DNA of 64,000 bases, taken from positions 4,751 through 68,750 of the forward strand of contig CAZWCX010000024.1 in the NCBI GenBank assembly GCA_964632945.1, in the 5' to 3' direction. The translations under genes and the position numbers were made by a program. The notes under the pieces are model-generated. The model saw only the letters and a list, made by a program, of their open reading frames with translations, was not told where the DNA came from and ran no database searches. Positions within the stretch are counted from its first letter, which is position 1, and each line of letters opens with the position of its first letter. The DNA comes from CAZWCX01 sp964632945. Its GTDB lineage: Bacteria > Planctomycetota > MHYJ01 > WSZJ01 > CAZWCX01. Positions 52,201-60,145 of this stretch are shown here, piece after piece.

Positions 52201-53704
52201 CTTCGCCTACCCGTACGTTTCGCTGGCCTGGGCGGCGATCGCCGCCCCCGCCGGCCGCATCACCGCGCTCGCCGGCCTCTGCATCCTCTATACCCTCGTC
52301 GAACGCGCGGTCCGCGACACCCGCTGGAGCGTCCTCGGCGCCCCCACCGCAGTCATGAACTTCCTCGCAGTCGTCGCGACCGTCCTCTTCGGCATCGGCT
52401 ACGGCATCGCCAACGGAGACGCGTCCCTCGCCTCTCTCGGCACCGGACTCGCCGCCGCCCTTCTCACCTACTACGCGTTCGCGGCGGCTCCCCCGCCCGC
52501 CTTCCCGCCGCTCATCGCGTCGAGCGGCTCCGCCCTCCTGTTCACCGCCTCGTACTCGCTCTTCCTCACCCACATCTCCACCGGCAGCAACCTGGGCGGC
52601 ATCGCCTTCCTCGCCAGCACGTACGTCCTCGGCATCGTCTCGCTGGTTCTGCGCCATCGCGGCCGCACCCCGCAGTGGATCCCCTACTTCGTCCTGTCCC
52701 TCGTCAACGCGGCGATCTCCCTCCTCTCCGCGCTCCCCTTCCCGGGGATCCGCGTCTGGGTACTCTTCGGACTCACCCTCCTCTTCGGCGGCTACGGGAT
52801 CGTCCTGGAGCGGAAGGTGTTCACCTACGGCGCGTGCCTGGCCCTGACCGGGGCGTACGTCTCCCTGCTGGAATCGTTCCCCGGGATCCAGCGCCGCCAC
52901 TACGTGTTCTGGATTCTCGCCCTGGCCATGGCCAAGACCGTCGCGGGCGGCTTTCTGGCCCGACGGGAGGAAAAGGCCCTCGAGGCCGGCGCTCCCCCCG
53001 CGCGCCCCGTCCACCCGGCCTTCCATGTCGGGGTCGGTTTGTCGTTCCTGGCGGTCGGTCTCGTCTTCATGGACGCCTCCTACTACCTGAAGGCGGAGTA
53101 TTGGCTCGCCATCGGCTGCGCGTGGGGATGCGCGGTCCTGTATGTCCTGGCGTGGCTGGTCGCGCGCCAGGATCTCTACCTCATCCTGAGCGCGATGTCG
53201 GTGGCGGGGTCGTATTTCATCTGGCTGCAGAACCAGGACACGAAGTCGTGGGAGTGGTACACGCTTCCCCTCGGCGTGATGGCGATCGCCTGGGCGCGCA
53301 CGATGGGGGCGCGCCGCCTCGATCCGGAGCAGACGCGCACCGTCGACTCGCTGGCCCTGATGCTCACCCTGTTGCCCTCGATCCTGCAGTCGTTCTCGAG
53401 CCTGCGAACGGTGAACGCGGCCATGGCGTTCGTGCTCTCCGTGGTCATGGTCCTGCTCGGCATGAGCTTCAAGCGCAAGCTCTATCTCGTGGCCGGGATC
53501 GCGGGGGTGATCGTGGAGTTGGTGATTCAAATCGTTCACCTCATCGACTTCCGCGCGTTCGGTGCGGTACACTATTTCATCCTCATCGGCGCGGCGGTGA
53601 TGTGCGTCGCCATGGTCCTGAACTACTTCCTGAGCAAGAGCATGCAGGCCAAGGCCAGCGAGGCCCGGGCGCGCATGCGCGAGTGGTTCCAGGGCTGGCA
53701 GTAA
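49262..53704 (+). CDS. Giant multi-spanning membrane protein with zinc ribbon
   Basis: A 1,480-aa protein. It starts with a zinc ribbon, CPYCGRPDVPAGTPCPVCG, then a helical stretch (LRFLLIQLRDWEERK...), an Ala/Pro-rich linker of about 140 residues, and then some 35-40 predicted membrane helices. The layout resembles the SCO7613-type and DUF2157/DUF2339 groups, none with a known activity. I chose GTG at 49262 because the zinc ribbon starts there; TTG at 49202 would add 20 residues. It is 30 bp upstream of the 1,681-aa kinase, on the same strand, so a shared transcript and functional link are likely. Confidence 0.8.
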   Translation: MHCPYCGRPDVPAGTPCPVCGAHASAAAETELGKLRFLLIQLRDWEERKLIPPDACRLLRKRYADALERFGRLLADPAARPANEADYPAALGRVISELSKADPAASPEGVAAVPAAATPVDRRAAGAPAGPETPASPPAQPEPAVEGIVFLTPDAAAAAPPGDPKRGEALARLYGRPGGAPEPVPPTAQRPAAARPEAPPGAPPAAGPTPERAAPPTAGPATPLPTREPAAPSPGFQPLEEELPLAERLRNLLTERNVRILFNVGLAILFGGLAIFIRIYWAEYSRAQQVGYLLFGTAAVAAAGLFLRRTEMLRTSGSYLLVAASVCVPLDIYAWTRADILPLASGNAIGLFTGAGGIALYAGLLGWLRERVLAYLTVLSLVTAYAFGLRVLGVDLDHLAAWMPLLFAGLTAASGHGLLGDEADPETAPSSETSADAESAPAPAPPTPPASAVPVGTESGGTDLVEELRLPLRWAAIAGTPLSLLVAAFQFILAGGFARPEDWIHLQVLYHTSAGHAWLARVRHRRHDVMWLAAGLHGLALYAVFDRWIPRTAWGPWAMALGAAGAYIALSLRRRIGSGSVYPYQALFYLMMAAALVDSGIRFLGQPDSAHAGPLLITLAFPTAAWMALSVQPDNERYAIRAAALIHAEVVLFFFWLGWSGSGILTGAAVCSAVFILLGTREAAGAWAAYPTALRGVGYAGILLGLVAAVLVFLGRLWTEPFQSAQAAASYGLAMLLVAVGRKDGPHLAAAVVLLTAAATAAGLHLGLAWNQIPVIPAAAAVLLAGLSFSSASWVSIGAGMGGHLAALAAALLRVAGEMGPAGAGNLPMAADAGLLAVAYGLHGAVSRRASGASADALESAALLLAGIALGFLSIHLGLTANHAAVALAALGGLYFGLQRVSLGFPGRAFHAAAGALTLLALGSSFGLALWHHLATGTISHGEAALASCAVVAILIASALVEDRPAGLSATTFAGAAAVFFAYPYVSLAWAAIAAPAGRITALAGLCILYTLVERAVRDTRWSVLGAPTAVMNFLAVVATVLFGIGYGIANGDASLASLGTGLAAALLTYYAFAAAPPPAFPPLIASSGSALLFTASYSLFLTHISTGSNLGGIAFLASTYVLGIVSLVLRHRGRTPQWIPYFVLSLVNAAISLLSALPFPGIRVWVLFGLTLLFGGYGIVLERKVFTYGACLALTGAYVSLLESFPGIQRRHYVFWILALAMAKTVAGGFLARREEKALEAGAPPARPVHPAFHVGVGLSFLAVGLVFMDASYYLKAEYWLAIGCAWGCAVLYVLAWLVARQDLYLILSAMSVAGSYFIWLQNQDTKSWEWYTLPLGVMAIAWARTMGARRLDPEQTRTVDSLALMLTLLPSILQSFSSLRTVNAAMAFVLSVVMVLLGMSFKRKLYLVAGIAGVIVELVIQIVHLIDFRAFGAVHYFILIGAAVMCVAMVLNYFLSKSMQAKASEARARMREWFQGWQ

Positions 53705-53734
53705 GGACGCCGCGCCCAGTCCCCGGGACGCGCC

Positions 53735-56700
53735 ATGTCCGAACCCACGACCGACCGGTTCCTCGGCCGCCGCATGCTGGAAGCGGGTCTCGTCACCGAC
53801 GAGCAGTTGCGGCTCTGCCGGCGCGAGCTGGAGGACGATGCCGCGGCGGGACGCCCGAGCCGCACGCTCGGGCAGGTGCTGGTGGCGCGCGGCTGGATCA
53901 CGTCCGAGCGCCTGGGGGCGCTGCTCGCGCGCCCGCACGACGGCGCGCCGCCCGGGTCCGGGGACGGGACCTCGCCGGTCCCGGGGGCCGGGGGCGGGGA
54001 CGGTCCGGCCACCCTCGTCGCGCTGCCGGAGCGACTCCCCGAGCACTCGCGCGCCTTCGAGCGGCCCCGGCCGCCGGACTCCCCCACTTTGACCGGGGTG
54101 GTGGTGACGGAGCACGCCGCCGGACCCGCTCCCGCACCGCCGGACCCGTCAGCCTCGTCGCCGTCGGTCGCGCCGTCGGAGGCGCGTCCGGGCGGCGGAT
54201 CGGGGATGTTCGGCCGGTACCTGCTGGAGGGCGAGATCGCCCGCGGCGGAATGGGCGTGGTGTACCGCGCCTACGACACCCAGGTGAAGCGCCGGGTCGC
54301 GCTCAAAGTGATCCACGGCGGCGACGCGGTGCCCGCGGAGGCGCGGCGCCGGTTCGACCGGGAGGCGCATCTCGCCGCGCGGCTGCACCACCCGAACATC
54401 GTGGCGGTGTACGAGGTCGGGGAAATCGACGCGACCCCGTACTTCACCATGGAACTGGTGGACGGGGAGAGTCTGCAGGCGATCCTGCAGCGGATGCGTC
54501 GCGTGCCGGTACGCGCCGCCCTCACCATCGCACGCGATGTGGCGCGCGCGCTGGAGCACTCGCACGGCCAGAACCTGATCCACCGGGACATCAAGCCGGG
54601 CAACGTCCTGATTTCGCGGGGAGGCGGATCCTCCGGCACGTCGGCGTCGGAATCGACGCTGCTCATGGGGGGCGGGGCGGTCTCGTCGTTCCGCGTGCTC
54701 GTCACCGACTTCGGCCTGGTCAAGGACGTCGGCAGCCAGAGTGCGCTGACGCGGGAAGGGAACGTCCTGGGGACGCCGATGTACATGTCCCCCGAGCAGG
54801 CGGACGGAGACGTGACCGGGATCGGACCGGCCAGCGACGTCTACTCGCTCGGAGCCGTGCTCTACGAGATGCTGTGCGGCCAGAAGCCGTTTGCGGAGGC
54901 GAGCGCGGTGCAGTTGCTGGCGGCGGTGATCCTCGAGGATCCTCCGCCGCTGCGCGCGCGCGCTCCGGAACTCCACCCCGATCTGGAGACGATCGTCGCC
55001 AAGGCGATGGAGAAGGACCCCGTTCGGCGCTACGCGTCGGCAAAGGCCCTCGCGGACGACATCGAGCGCTACCTGTCCGGGGAGATCATCGAGGCGCGGC
55101 CGGCGGGATGGACCTATCGCTCCTGGCGGCGGCTGGTGCGTCACCGGGCCGTGGTGGCGCCGCTGGCGGTCGCGACGTTTCTGGTGGCCGGCGTGCTGGC
55201 CTGGCCGGTGGCGCAGGCCGCTTGGGAACAGCGCCGGGAGCGGGAAGAGCGGGCGGAGCGGGAGCGGGCCTCCGCGGCCCTGCTTGCGGACGCGCGCGCG
55301 CGGGCGGCCCGCGGCGACGAGGCGGGGGCGCGCGCCGGAGTGGAGTCGTTCGTCCGCGAATTCGGCGCGGCGGCGGATCGCGGCGAGCGGCACGCGGTCG
55401 CGGAGGCCCACGCGCTGGCGGCCGAGCTCCATTCGCGCGCGGGGGACGAGCAGAAGGCCCTGCGCGAGCGTTTCCGCGCCTACCGCGCGGCGGTCCGGCG
55501 CGGCGCGGCGCGGCCGTTCCTCCTGGGCATGGCGCGCGAACTCGTCGAGCAGGGACGCTTCGACGAGGCGCGCGGGATCCTGCAGCGGGCCGGCGAAGGC
55601 GGGGATGCAGACCCGGTGGCCGCCGAAGCCGCGTATTGGCAGGCGCGGGTGTTCGAGGCGGCGATGGACTTCGAAGCGGCCGGCGCGGCGTTCCGGCGCG
55701 CCCTCGCCGGACCGCTGCCCCCCGCGCTGCGGGCGGAGGCGGACGAACACCTGGCCCTGACCGATCTGCTCGGCGGGGAGACGACGCTCCCCTTCCCGGC
55801 GGGATCGGCGGCGACCGGCGACCTGGACGGCGACGGCCGCGCAGAGTGGGTTTTCGCCTCCGGCGGCGGCGTGCGCGCCGGGTCCCTGGGGCCCGACGGG
55901 GGGTGGCAGGACCGTTGCCGCTTTCTCCCGGACGCGGCGGAGATCTGCCCGATCAGCGCCGTGCACGTGACCGATCTCGACGGCGACGGCCGGGCCGAAG
56001 TGCTCGCCGCGGGCGCGAGCGACAAGCGCGACGGGGCCGTCTGGGTCCTGGCCGCGGCCGGAGACACGTTTCTCGTGCGCGCGCGCGAACCCCTCCGCAC
56101 CCAGCTCCCGCTCGATCCGTTCGCGACCGGAGACCTCGACGGCGACGGGGAACCGGAGGTGCTCGTCGGCACCGGTCCCTACGAGCGCGGAATCCGGATC
56201 TACACCTGGCATCGCAAGGAAGGGCGCCTGCAGCTCCGCGGCGTGCAGCCGATGGGTGGGGACGTGTGCCGTCTGGCGATCCAGGATGTGCTGGACGATG
56301 CGAACCCGGAGGTGGTGGTGGCCGCGGGGGCATGGAGCGCGTACGCGCTTTTCGTCCTGCGCTGGACCCCGCAGGGGTTCGAATCCCTGAAGACCCTGCG
56401 CATGGGCTGGCCCACCAGCCTCCTGCGGGTTCCGGGACCCGATTCGCGCGAGTGGATCGCGGGAAACCTGTGGTATCGCGGCAATCTCCACCCGATGCAG
56501 CGGATCCTCGGGGCGCGACGGTTTGCGGAGACCTACCGTCCGCCCGGCGTATACCGCTGCCGCTTCGACCGCGAAGACGGCGGAGAACTCGAGGCGCTGG
56601 AGGCCGGGGACTGGCGGGACGGGGACGACGGCGCCTACGGGGTGGTGCTGCTGCGGGGGGCGGAGCGGGTCTACCTGTGGGTCGACGGGCGGATGAACGG

Positions 56701-58780
56701 ATTTGCCGACGCGCCGGCGCGGGAGTCCGCGGCCGTTCCGACCGGCTCGGTGTGGGTGCGCGAGGGCGCGCAATGGCGTCGTCTGACCCGGCTCGCGACC
56801 ACCGCCGGCAGCCGTTTCCTGTCCCGCGGCGATGCGTTCCAGTTCGGTTTCCAGGTGGTCGATCTGGACGGCGACGGCGACGATGAAGTGCTTTCCGCCG
56901 CCGGCACGGGGACGCGTGTCCGCGGCCTGCGGCGTTTCGGCGCATCCGTCGGTCCGGCCCCGGCGGTCTCCGGGACCACGGCCCCCTCCGCGATGGTGAG
57001 CACGCTCGGCCCGCTGGACGCCGCGCGCGACGCCGAGCGCGTGGGGCTGTATGAGGAGGCCCTCGACACCTATGCCCGGATCCTGCAAGGGCCCGAGTCG
57101 CCCGCGGAAGCGTTTGCCGCCGTGCAGGGCCGGCTGAGGTCGCTGGCCGAACTCGGCCGCCACGGGGATCTCGAACGGGAAGCCTCCGCCGCGGCGCGCT
57201 CCTGGCCGGATCGAGAGCAGGACCTGCTCGCCCCGTGCGTGGACGCCCTGTGCGCCGCCCGCGCGTGGGACGCCGCCGCGCGCCTCGCGGCCCTCCAGGT
57301 CGTCGCCCCCGGACTGACCCCCGCCCAACGGCGCGCCGCGCGCGAACGCGAGGCCGAGTTGCGCACGCTCGCGCAGCCCGCCTCGAACCTGGTCCTGGTC
57401 GGACCCGAGGCGGCCGGGGCGATCTGGCTGGTTTCCTCCGCCGTGTCGGTGCGGCGGGAAGGCGACGACCTCCTCATCACCGCCCCCACCGGCGCGCCCA
57501 CCTTCTGCGTCACGCCGCTCGGCGCGTCCTCCTCGGGATTCACGCTGTCGGGCGTTCTGGAGCCGGAACGGCTGGAATGGACCTCCCACTTCAACCTGGG
57601 ATTCTCGGAAGTCGCGCCCTGGCACGACGGCGGCGGCGCGCCGGCCACGCGCAGCGGGCTCGGGTTCAGCGCCTCCGGCGACACCGGCTGGCCGCAGCGG
57701 ACCGTCTTCACCGAGTTCCGCGGTCCCAACCTCTCGGAAGGCCAGACCCTCCTCTTCCGCCCCCGCGGCCTGCCGGCCCGATTCGAGTTCTCCCTCGCGC
57801 ACGTCCCGCATCCCTCGCGCCTGGTCGGCCGCCTCCGTTTCCCGCCGGACGCCGAGGTGGAACGGATCCAACCCGCGGGTGCGCCGGCGCGCATCGCCTA
57901 CGTGGGATTCTTCGGCAGCCTCGGCCACGAGGTCGGATTCTGGAGCCGCGTGCGCCTGAAGGCGCTCGAGGCCCGATGCGCCCGTCCGGGGGAGGGACTG
58001 CTCGCCTTCGCGCCGGTCACGCCGCTGGAGCACCTCGCCGCCGCCAACGGACGGTGGGTCTTCGGCACGGCCGCCGACGCCCTGCCGCAGTACGACCTGG
58101 CGGTCCGGCTCGCCGAGGACGAGTGGACCCGGGAAGAGGCCCACCTGGCGGAAGGACTCCCCTCCCCCTGGCGCGCCGCCCACCCCGCCTCGCTGGAACG
58201 GTGGGCCGCGGTCGACGCGCGAATCCAGCGCGGCTTGGCGCGCTGGAGCGCGAATCACCCCGACGGCGCGCGAGAAGACCTGCGCCACGCCTGGACCCTG
58301 TCCCAGGAACGGGTGCGACGATGGATCGCCCTCCACGCGCTTGAACTCGCGGAGCGCCCCGACCTGTCCGAACCGCTCAGCGCACTCTGGCGCGAACGTC
58401 ACGGCGATCCCGCCGGCGAAGCGCTCGACCGCTTCGCGATCGAGACCCTGAAGACGTTCGGCGAGTCGTATCTGGTCTTCCGCGTCCTCTTCGGCCCGGC
58501 GGGATACACCATCGAACGCCGGGTCGCGATCGTCTACGTGGAACCGGACACCCCCGCCGATGTGGCCGGCCTGCGCAAGGGCGACATCGTGGTCGAGTTC
58601 GAGGGGCGGAAGATCCAGACCGCCTTCGAATTGAATGACGCCCGGATCGACGCCGAGGAGCGCAGCTTGTCCTTCGCCCGGGTCGGCGTCGCGCGCGATG
58701 GCGCGGAGCTCGAAGTGGACGTCCCCCCGTCGTTGGAAGGGGTCCAACTGCAGGAATCCCTGGTCATCGGCAAGCGGTGA
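53735..58780 (+). CDS. Ser/Thr kinase with GspE_N-like, FG-GAP-like and PDZ domains
   Basis: A 1,681-aa protein. Residues 5-66 form two GspE/MshE-N-like repeats (FLGRRMLEAGLVTDEQLRLC; TLGQVLVARGWITSERLGAL). The kinase domain is about 159-430: glycine loop ARGGMG, Lys191, HRD 283-285, DFG 325-327. A Gly/Ser insert separates the catalytic loop and DFG. A membrane helix lies near 470-490. TPR-like helices follow, then four calcium-loop FG-GAP-like units (DLDGDGRAEW near 697, and near 749, 804 and 1043). A long region of unknown fold follows and then a PDZ-like domain at about 1600-1670 (EPDTPADVAGLRKGDIVVEF). The C-terminal 1,190 residues are probably extracytoplasmic. Such a receptor kinase is not a standard family. 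Confidence 0.9.
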   Translation: MSEPTTDRFLGRRMLEAGLVTDEQLRLCRRELEDDAAAGRPSRTLGQVLVARGWITSERLGALLARPHDGAPPGSGDGTSPVPGAGGGDGPATLVALPERLPEHSRAFERPRPPDSPTLTGVVVTEHAAGPAPAPPDPSASSPSVAPSEARPGGGSGMFGRYLLEGEIARGGMGVVYRAYDTQVKRRVALKVIHGGDAVPAEARRRFDREAHLAARLHHPNIVAVYEVGEIDATPYFTMELVDGESLQAILQRMRRVPVRAALTIARDVARALEHSHGQNLIHRDIKPGNVLISRGGGSSGTSASESTLLMGGGAVSSFRVLVTDFGLVKDVGSQSALTREGNVLGTPMYMSPEQADGDVTGIGPASDVYSLGAVLYEMLCGQKPFAEASAVQLLAAVILEDPPPLRARAPELHPDLETIVAKAMEKDPVRRYASAKALADDIERYLSGEIIEARPAGWTYRSWRRLVRHRAVVAPLAVATFLVAGVLAWPVAQAAWEQRREREERAERERASAALLADARARAARGDEAGARAGVESFVREFGAAADRGERHAVAEAHALAAELHSRAGDEQKALRERFRAYRAAVRRGAARPFLLGMARELVEQGRFDEARGILQRAGEGGDADPVAAEAAYWQARVFEAAMDFEAAGAAFRRALAGPLPPALRAEADEHLALTDLLGGETTLPFPAGSAATGDLDGDGRAEWVFASGGGVRAGSLGPDGGWQDRCRFLPDAAEICPISAVHVTDLDGDGRAEVLAAGASDKRDGAVWVLAAAGDTFLVRAREPLRTQLPLDPFATGDLDGDGEPEVLVGTGPYERGIRIYTWHRKEGRLQLRGVQPMGGDVCRLAIQDVLDDANPEVVVAAGAWSAYALFVLRWTPQGFESLKTLRMGWPTSLLRVPGPDSREWIAGNLWYRGNLHPMQRILGARRFAETYRPPGVYRCRFDREDGGELEALEAGDWRDGDDGAYGVVLLRGAERVYLWVDGRMNGFADAPARESAAVPTGSVWVREGAQWRRLTRLATTAGSRFLSRGDAFQFGFQVVDLDGDGDDEVLSAAGTGTRVRGLRRFGASVGPAPAVSGTTAPSAMVSTLGPLDAARDAERVGLYEEALDTYARILQGPESPAEAFAAVQGRLRSLAELGRHGDLEREASAAARSWPDREQDLLAPCVDALCAARAWDAAARLAALQVVAPGLTPAQRRAAREREAELRTLAQPASNLVLVGPEAAGAIWLVSSAVSVRREGDDLLITAPTGAPTFCVTPLGASSSGFTLSGVLEPERLEWTSHFNLGFSEVAPWHDGGGAPATRSGLGFSASGDTGWPQRTVFTEFRGPNLSEGQTLLFRPRGLPARFEFSLAHVPHPSRLVGRLRFPPDAEVERIQPAGAPARIAYVGFFGSLGHEVGFWSRVRLKALEARCARPGEGLLAFAPVTPLEHLAAANGRWVFGTAADALPQYDLAVRLAEDEWTREEAHLAEGLPSPWRAAHPASLERWAAVDARIQRGLARWSANHPDGAREDLRHAWTLSQERVRRWIALHALELAERPDLSEPLSALWRERHGDPAGEALDRFAIETLKTFGESYLVFRVLFGPAGYTIERRVAIVYVEPDTPADVAGLRKGDIVVEFEGRKIQTAFELNDARIDAEERSLSFARVGVARDGAELEVDVPPSLEGVQLQESLVIGKR

Positions 58781-58816
58781 TCCGGGCGCTCCGGTCGACC
58801 GACGAAGCCCGGGGGC

Positions 58817-59914
58817 TTACCCGCCGATGTACAGCGTGCGCAGCGCCGCGCCGCCCTCCCCCTTGGTCCACAGGTCCTCGGCGGACTTCACGTCGGGAAG
58901 CAGGGAGTTGCCGATCAGCACGAACACGATTCCGAACGGCTGCGATCCCGTTCCCGGCGGGATGATGATCAGGCGCAGCCAGAGTTTGACGTCGGCGTGA
59001 GCGGGCAGGGCGCCCTCGAAGTCGACGTAGCTGCCGTTGTACTCACCGATCTTCAGGTTCCCGCCTTTCTTTTGTTTCAGCGTTCCATACCCCTCTTTCA
59101 GGACCTTGACGATCGCGTCGCGTGCCTTGCCGACCATGCCGTCGAGCTGGTTCTTGTTCCGGGCCCCCATCACGGCCAGGAAGCTGAGGTCGAGAATCTC
59201 GCTCCAGGCGATCCCCTGGGGATTCTCGGGGGCGGGCCGGGTCAGGATGGCGTACGACTGACCCTGACCGGCGGTTTCGCACGGCTTCGCGATTCCCCAG
59301 GTATCCGGATAGACGACGGCGAAGGGAACGAAGTAGTCCTGGACGTCCTTGTCCACCGCCTTGGTCTTGTCGCTCACGTAGGCCGCCTGACCGGGCTGCA
59401 GCGTCGGCGCCCGACCGACGGGGGAGCGCTTCAGGGCCTGCTTCTCCGCCCAGTCCTCCAGCGCCTTGTCCCGGGTCTCCTGGTCGGCCGTCGCGTCGCC
59501 GCCGGCGTTTTTCGCCAGGCCCACTTCGCGCGGGTCGAAGTCTTCGATCTTGCCGATGGTGTCGCGAGGGGGCGGCTCCTTCGACGGCGACTTGAAGGCC
59601 ATCACCGCGAGCACGACCAGCACCGGGATGCCGACCACGGCGACGACCACGGTTCCCATCTGGATCGACGGTTGCGTGGCCTGGGGGGCCTGGGCCAGTT
59701 CGGCTTCCAGCGCCACCAGGGCGGCCTCGTCGACCTGGCCCAGTTCCACCAGCACGTCAATGGGCGTCACCACCCGGTTGGGCATCTGCCGCTGCCGCGC
59801 AATCCGCTTCGCATCCGTCATCTGGTCCGGGCGAACCGCGCCCCGCTCGATCAGCAAGCGCTGCAATCGATCCAGTTGTGCCGGCGTATACGAACGCTGG
59901 GGAGCGTCTTGCAT
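58817..59914 (-). CDS. Membrane-anchored protein with GspE_N-like and DcrB-like domains
   Basis: A 365-aa protein. Residues 11-72 look like a pair of GspE/MshE-N-type repeats (LQRLLIERGAVRPDQMTDAK; VTPIDVLVELGQVDEAALVALE). A membrane helix (MGTVVVAVVGIPVLVVLAVMAF) lies near 86-107. The rest is extracytoplasmic, with a C-terminal segment of about 180 residues (DVQDYFVPFAVVYPDTWGIAKP to LWTKGEGGAALRTLYIG) resembling the DcrB/PsbP-like fold. No catalytic motif is seen. It converges with the 1,681-aa kinase and is divergent from the HEAT/TPR protein gene. Confidence 0.75.
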   Translation of the reverse strand: MQDAPQRSYTPAQLDRLQRLLIERGAVRPDQMTDAKRIARQRQMPNRVVTPIDVLVELGQVDEAALVALEAELAQAPQATQPSIQMGTVVVAVVGIPVLVVLAVMAFKSPSKEPPPRDTIGKIEDFDPREVGLAKNAGGDATADQETRDKALEDWAEKQALKRSPVGRAPTLQPGQAAYVSDKTKAVDKDVQDYFVPFAVVYPDTWGIAKPCETAGQGQSYAILTRPAPENPQGIAWSEILDLSFLAVMGARNKNQLDGMVGKARDAIVKVLKEGYGTLKQKKGGNLKIGEYNGSYVDFEGALPAHADVKLWLRLIIIPPGTGSQPFGIVFVLIGNSLLPDVKSAEDLWTKGEGGAALRTLYIGG

Positions 59915-59956
59915 CGAAGGTCCTCCATCGGCCCGGTTTCACGAAAGCGTCCATCC

Positions 59957-59986
59957 ACTGTAGGACGCGCGGGGGAGAAGTGTCAA
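59957..59986 (-). promoter_or_regulatory. Sigma70-like promoter, minus strand
   Basis: Read on the minus strand: TTGACA (59981-59986), 18 bases, TACAGT (59957-59962), followed 43 bp later by the start at 59914. A perfect -35 hexamer in high-GC sequence makes this a good candidate. Confidence 0.65.
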
Positions 59987-60064
59987 CGACCCGCAACTCG
60001 GACGCGCGCGGCGGTCGTGCCCACCGGCGCCGCCCCCCCGGTCCCACGCCCCTCCCGGCGGCGA

Positions 60065-60094
60065 TTGCGAACCCCTCCACCCGCGGAGTATACT
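60065..60094 (+). promoter_or_regulatory. Sigma70-like promoter, plus strand
   Basis: TTGCGA (60065-60070), 18 bases, TATACT (60089-60094), 52 bp before the TTG start at 60146. Together with the minus-strand promoter it forms a divergent pair separated by about 78 bases. Confidence 0.55.
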
Positions 60095-60145
60095 GAAGAC
60101 TCTGCGCGAAGCGATTCGCGCCGTCCACAAAGCGGAGCCGGGCCG

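Noticed and set aside
49193..54115. Very long open frame on the minus strand (about 1,640 codons) opposite the membrane protein, and a 1,530-codon one opposite the 53735 kinase
   Set aside because: High-GC antisense frames stay open by chance. Their translation is Arg/Gly/Glu-rich low complexity with no domains, whereas the plus strand carries clear zinc-ribbon, membrane, kinase and PDZ sequence.
58805..58818. AAGCC/GGCTT hairpin as a terminator between the kinase and DcrB-like genes
   Set aside because: Only a 5-bp stem with a 4-base loop, no T tract, and it overlaps the stop codon of the minus-strand gene.
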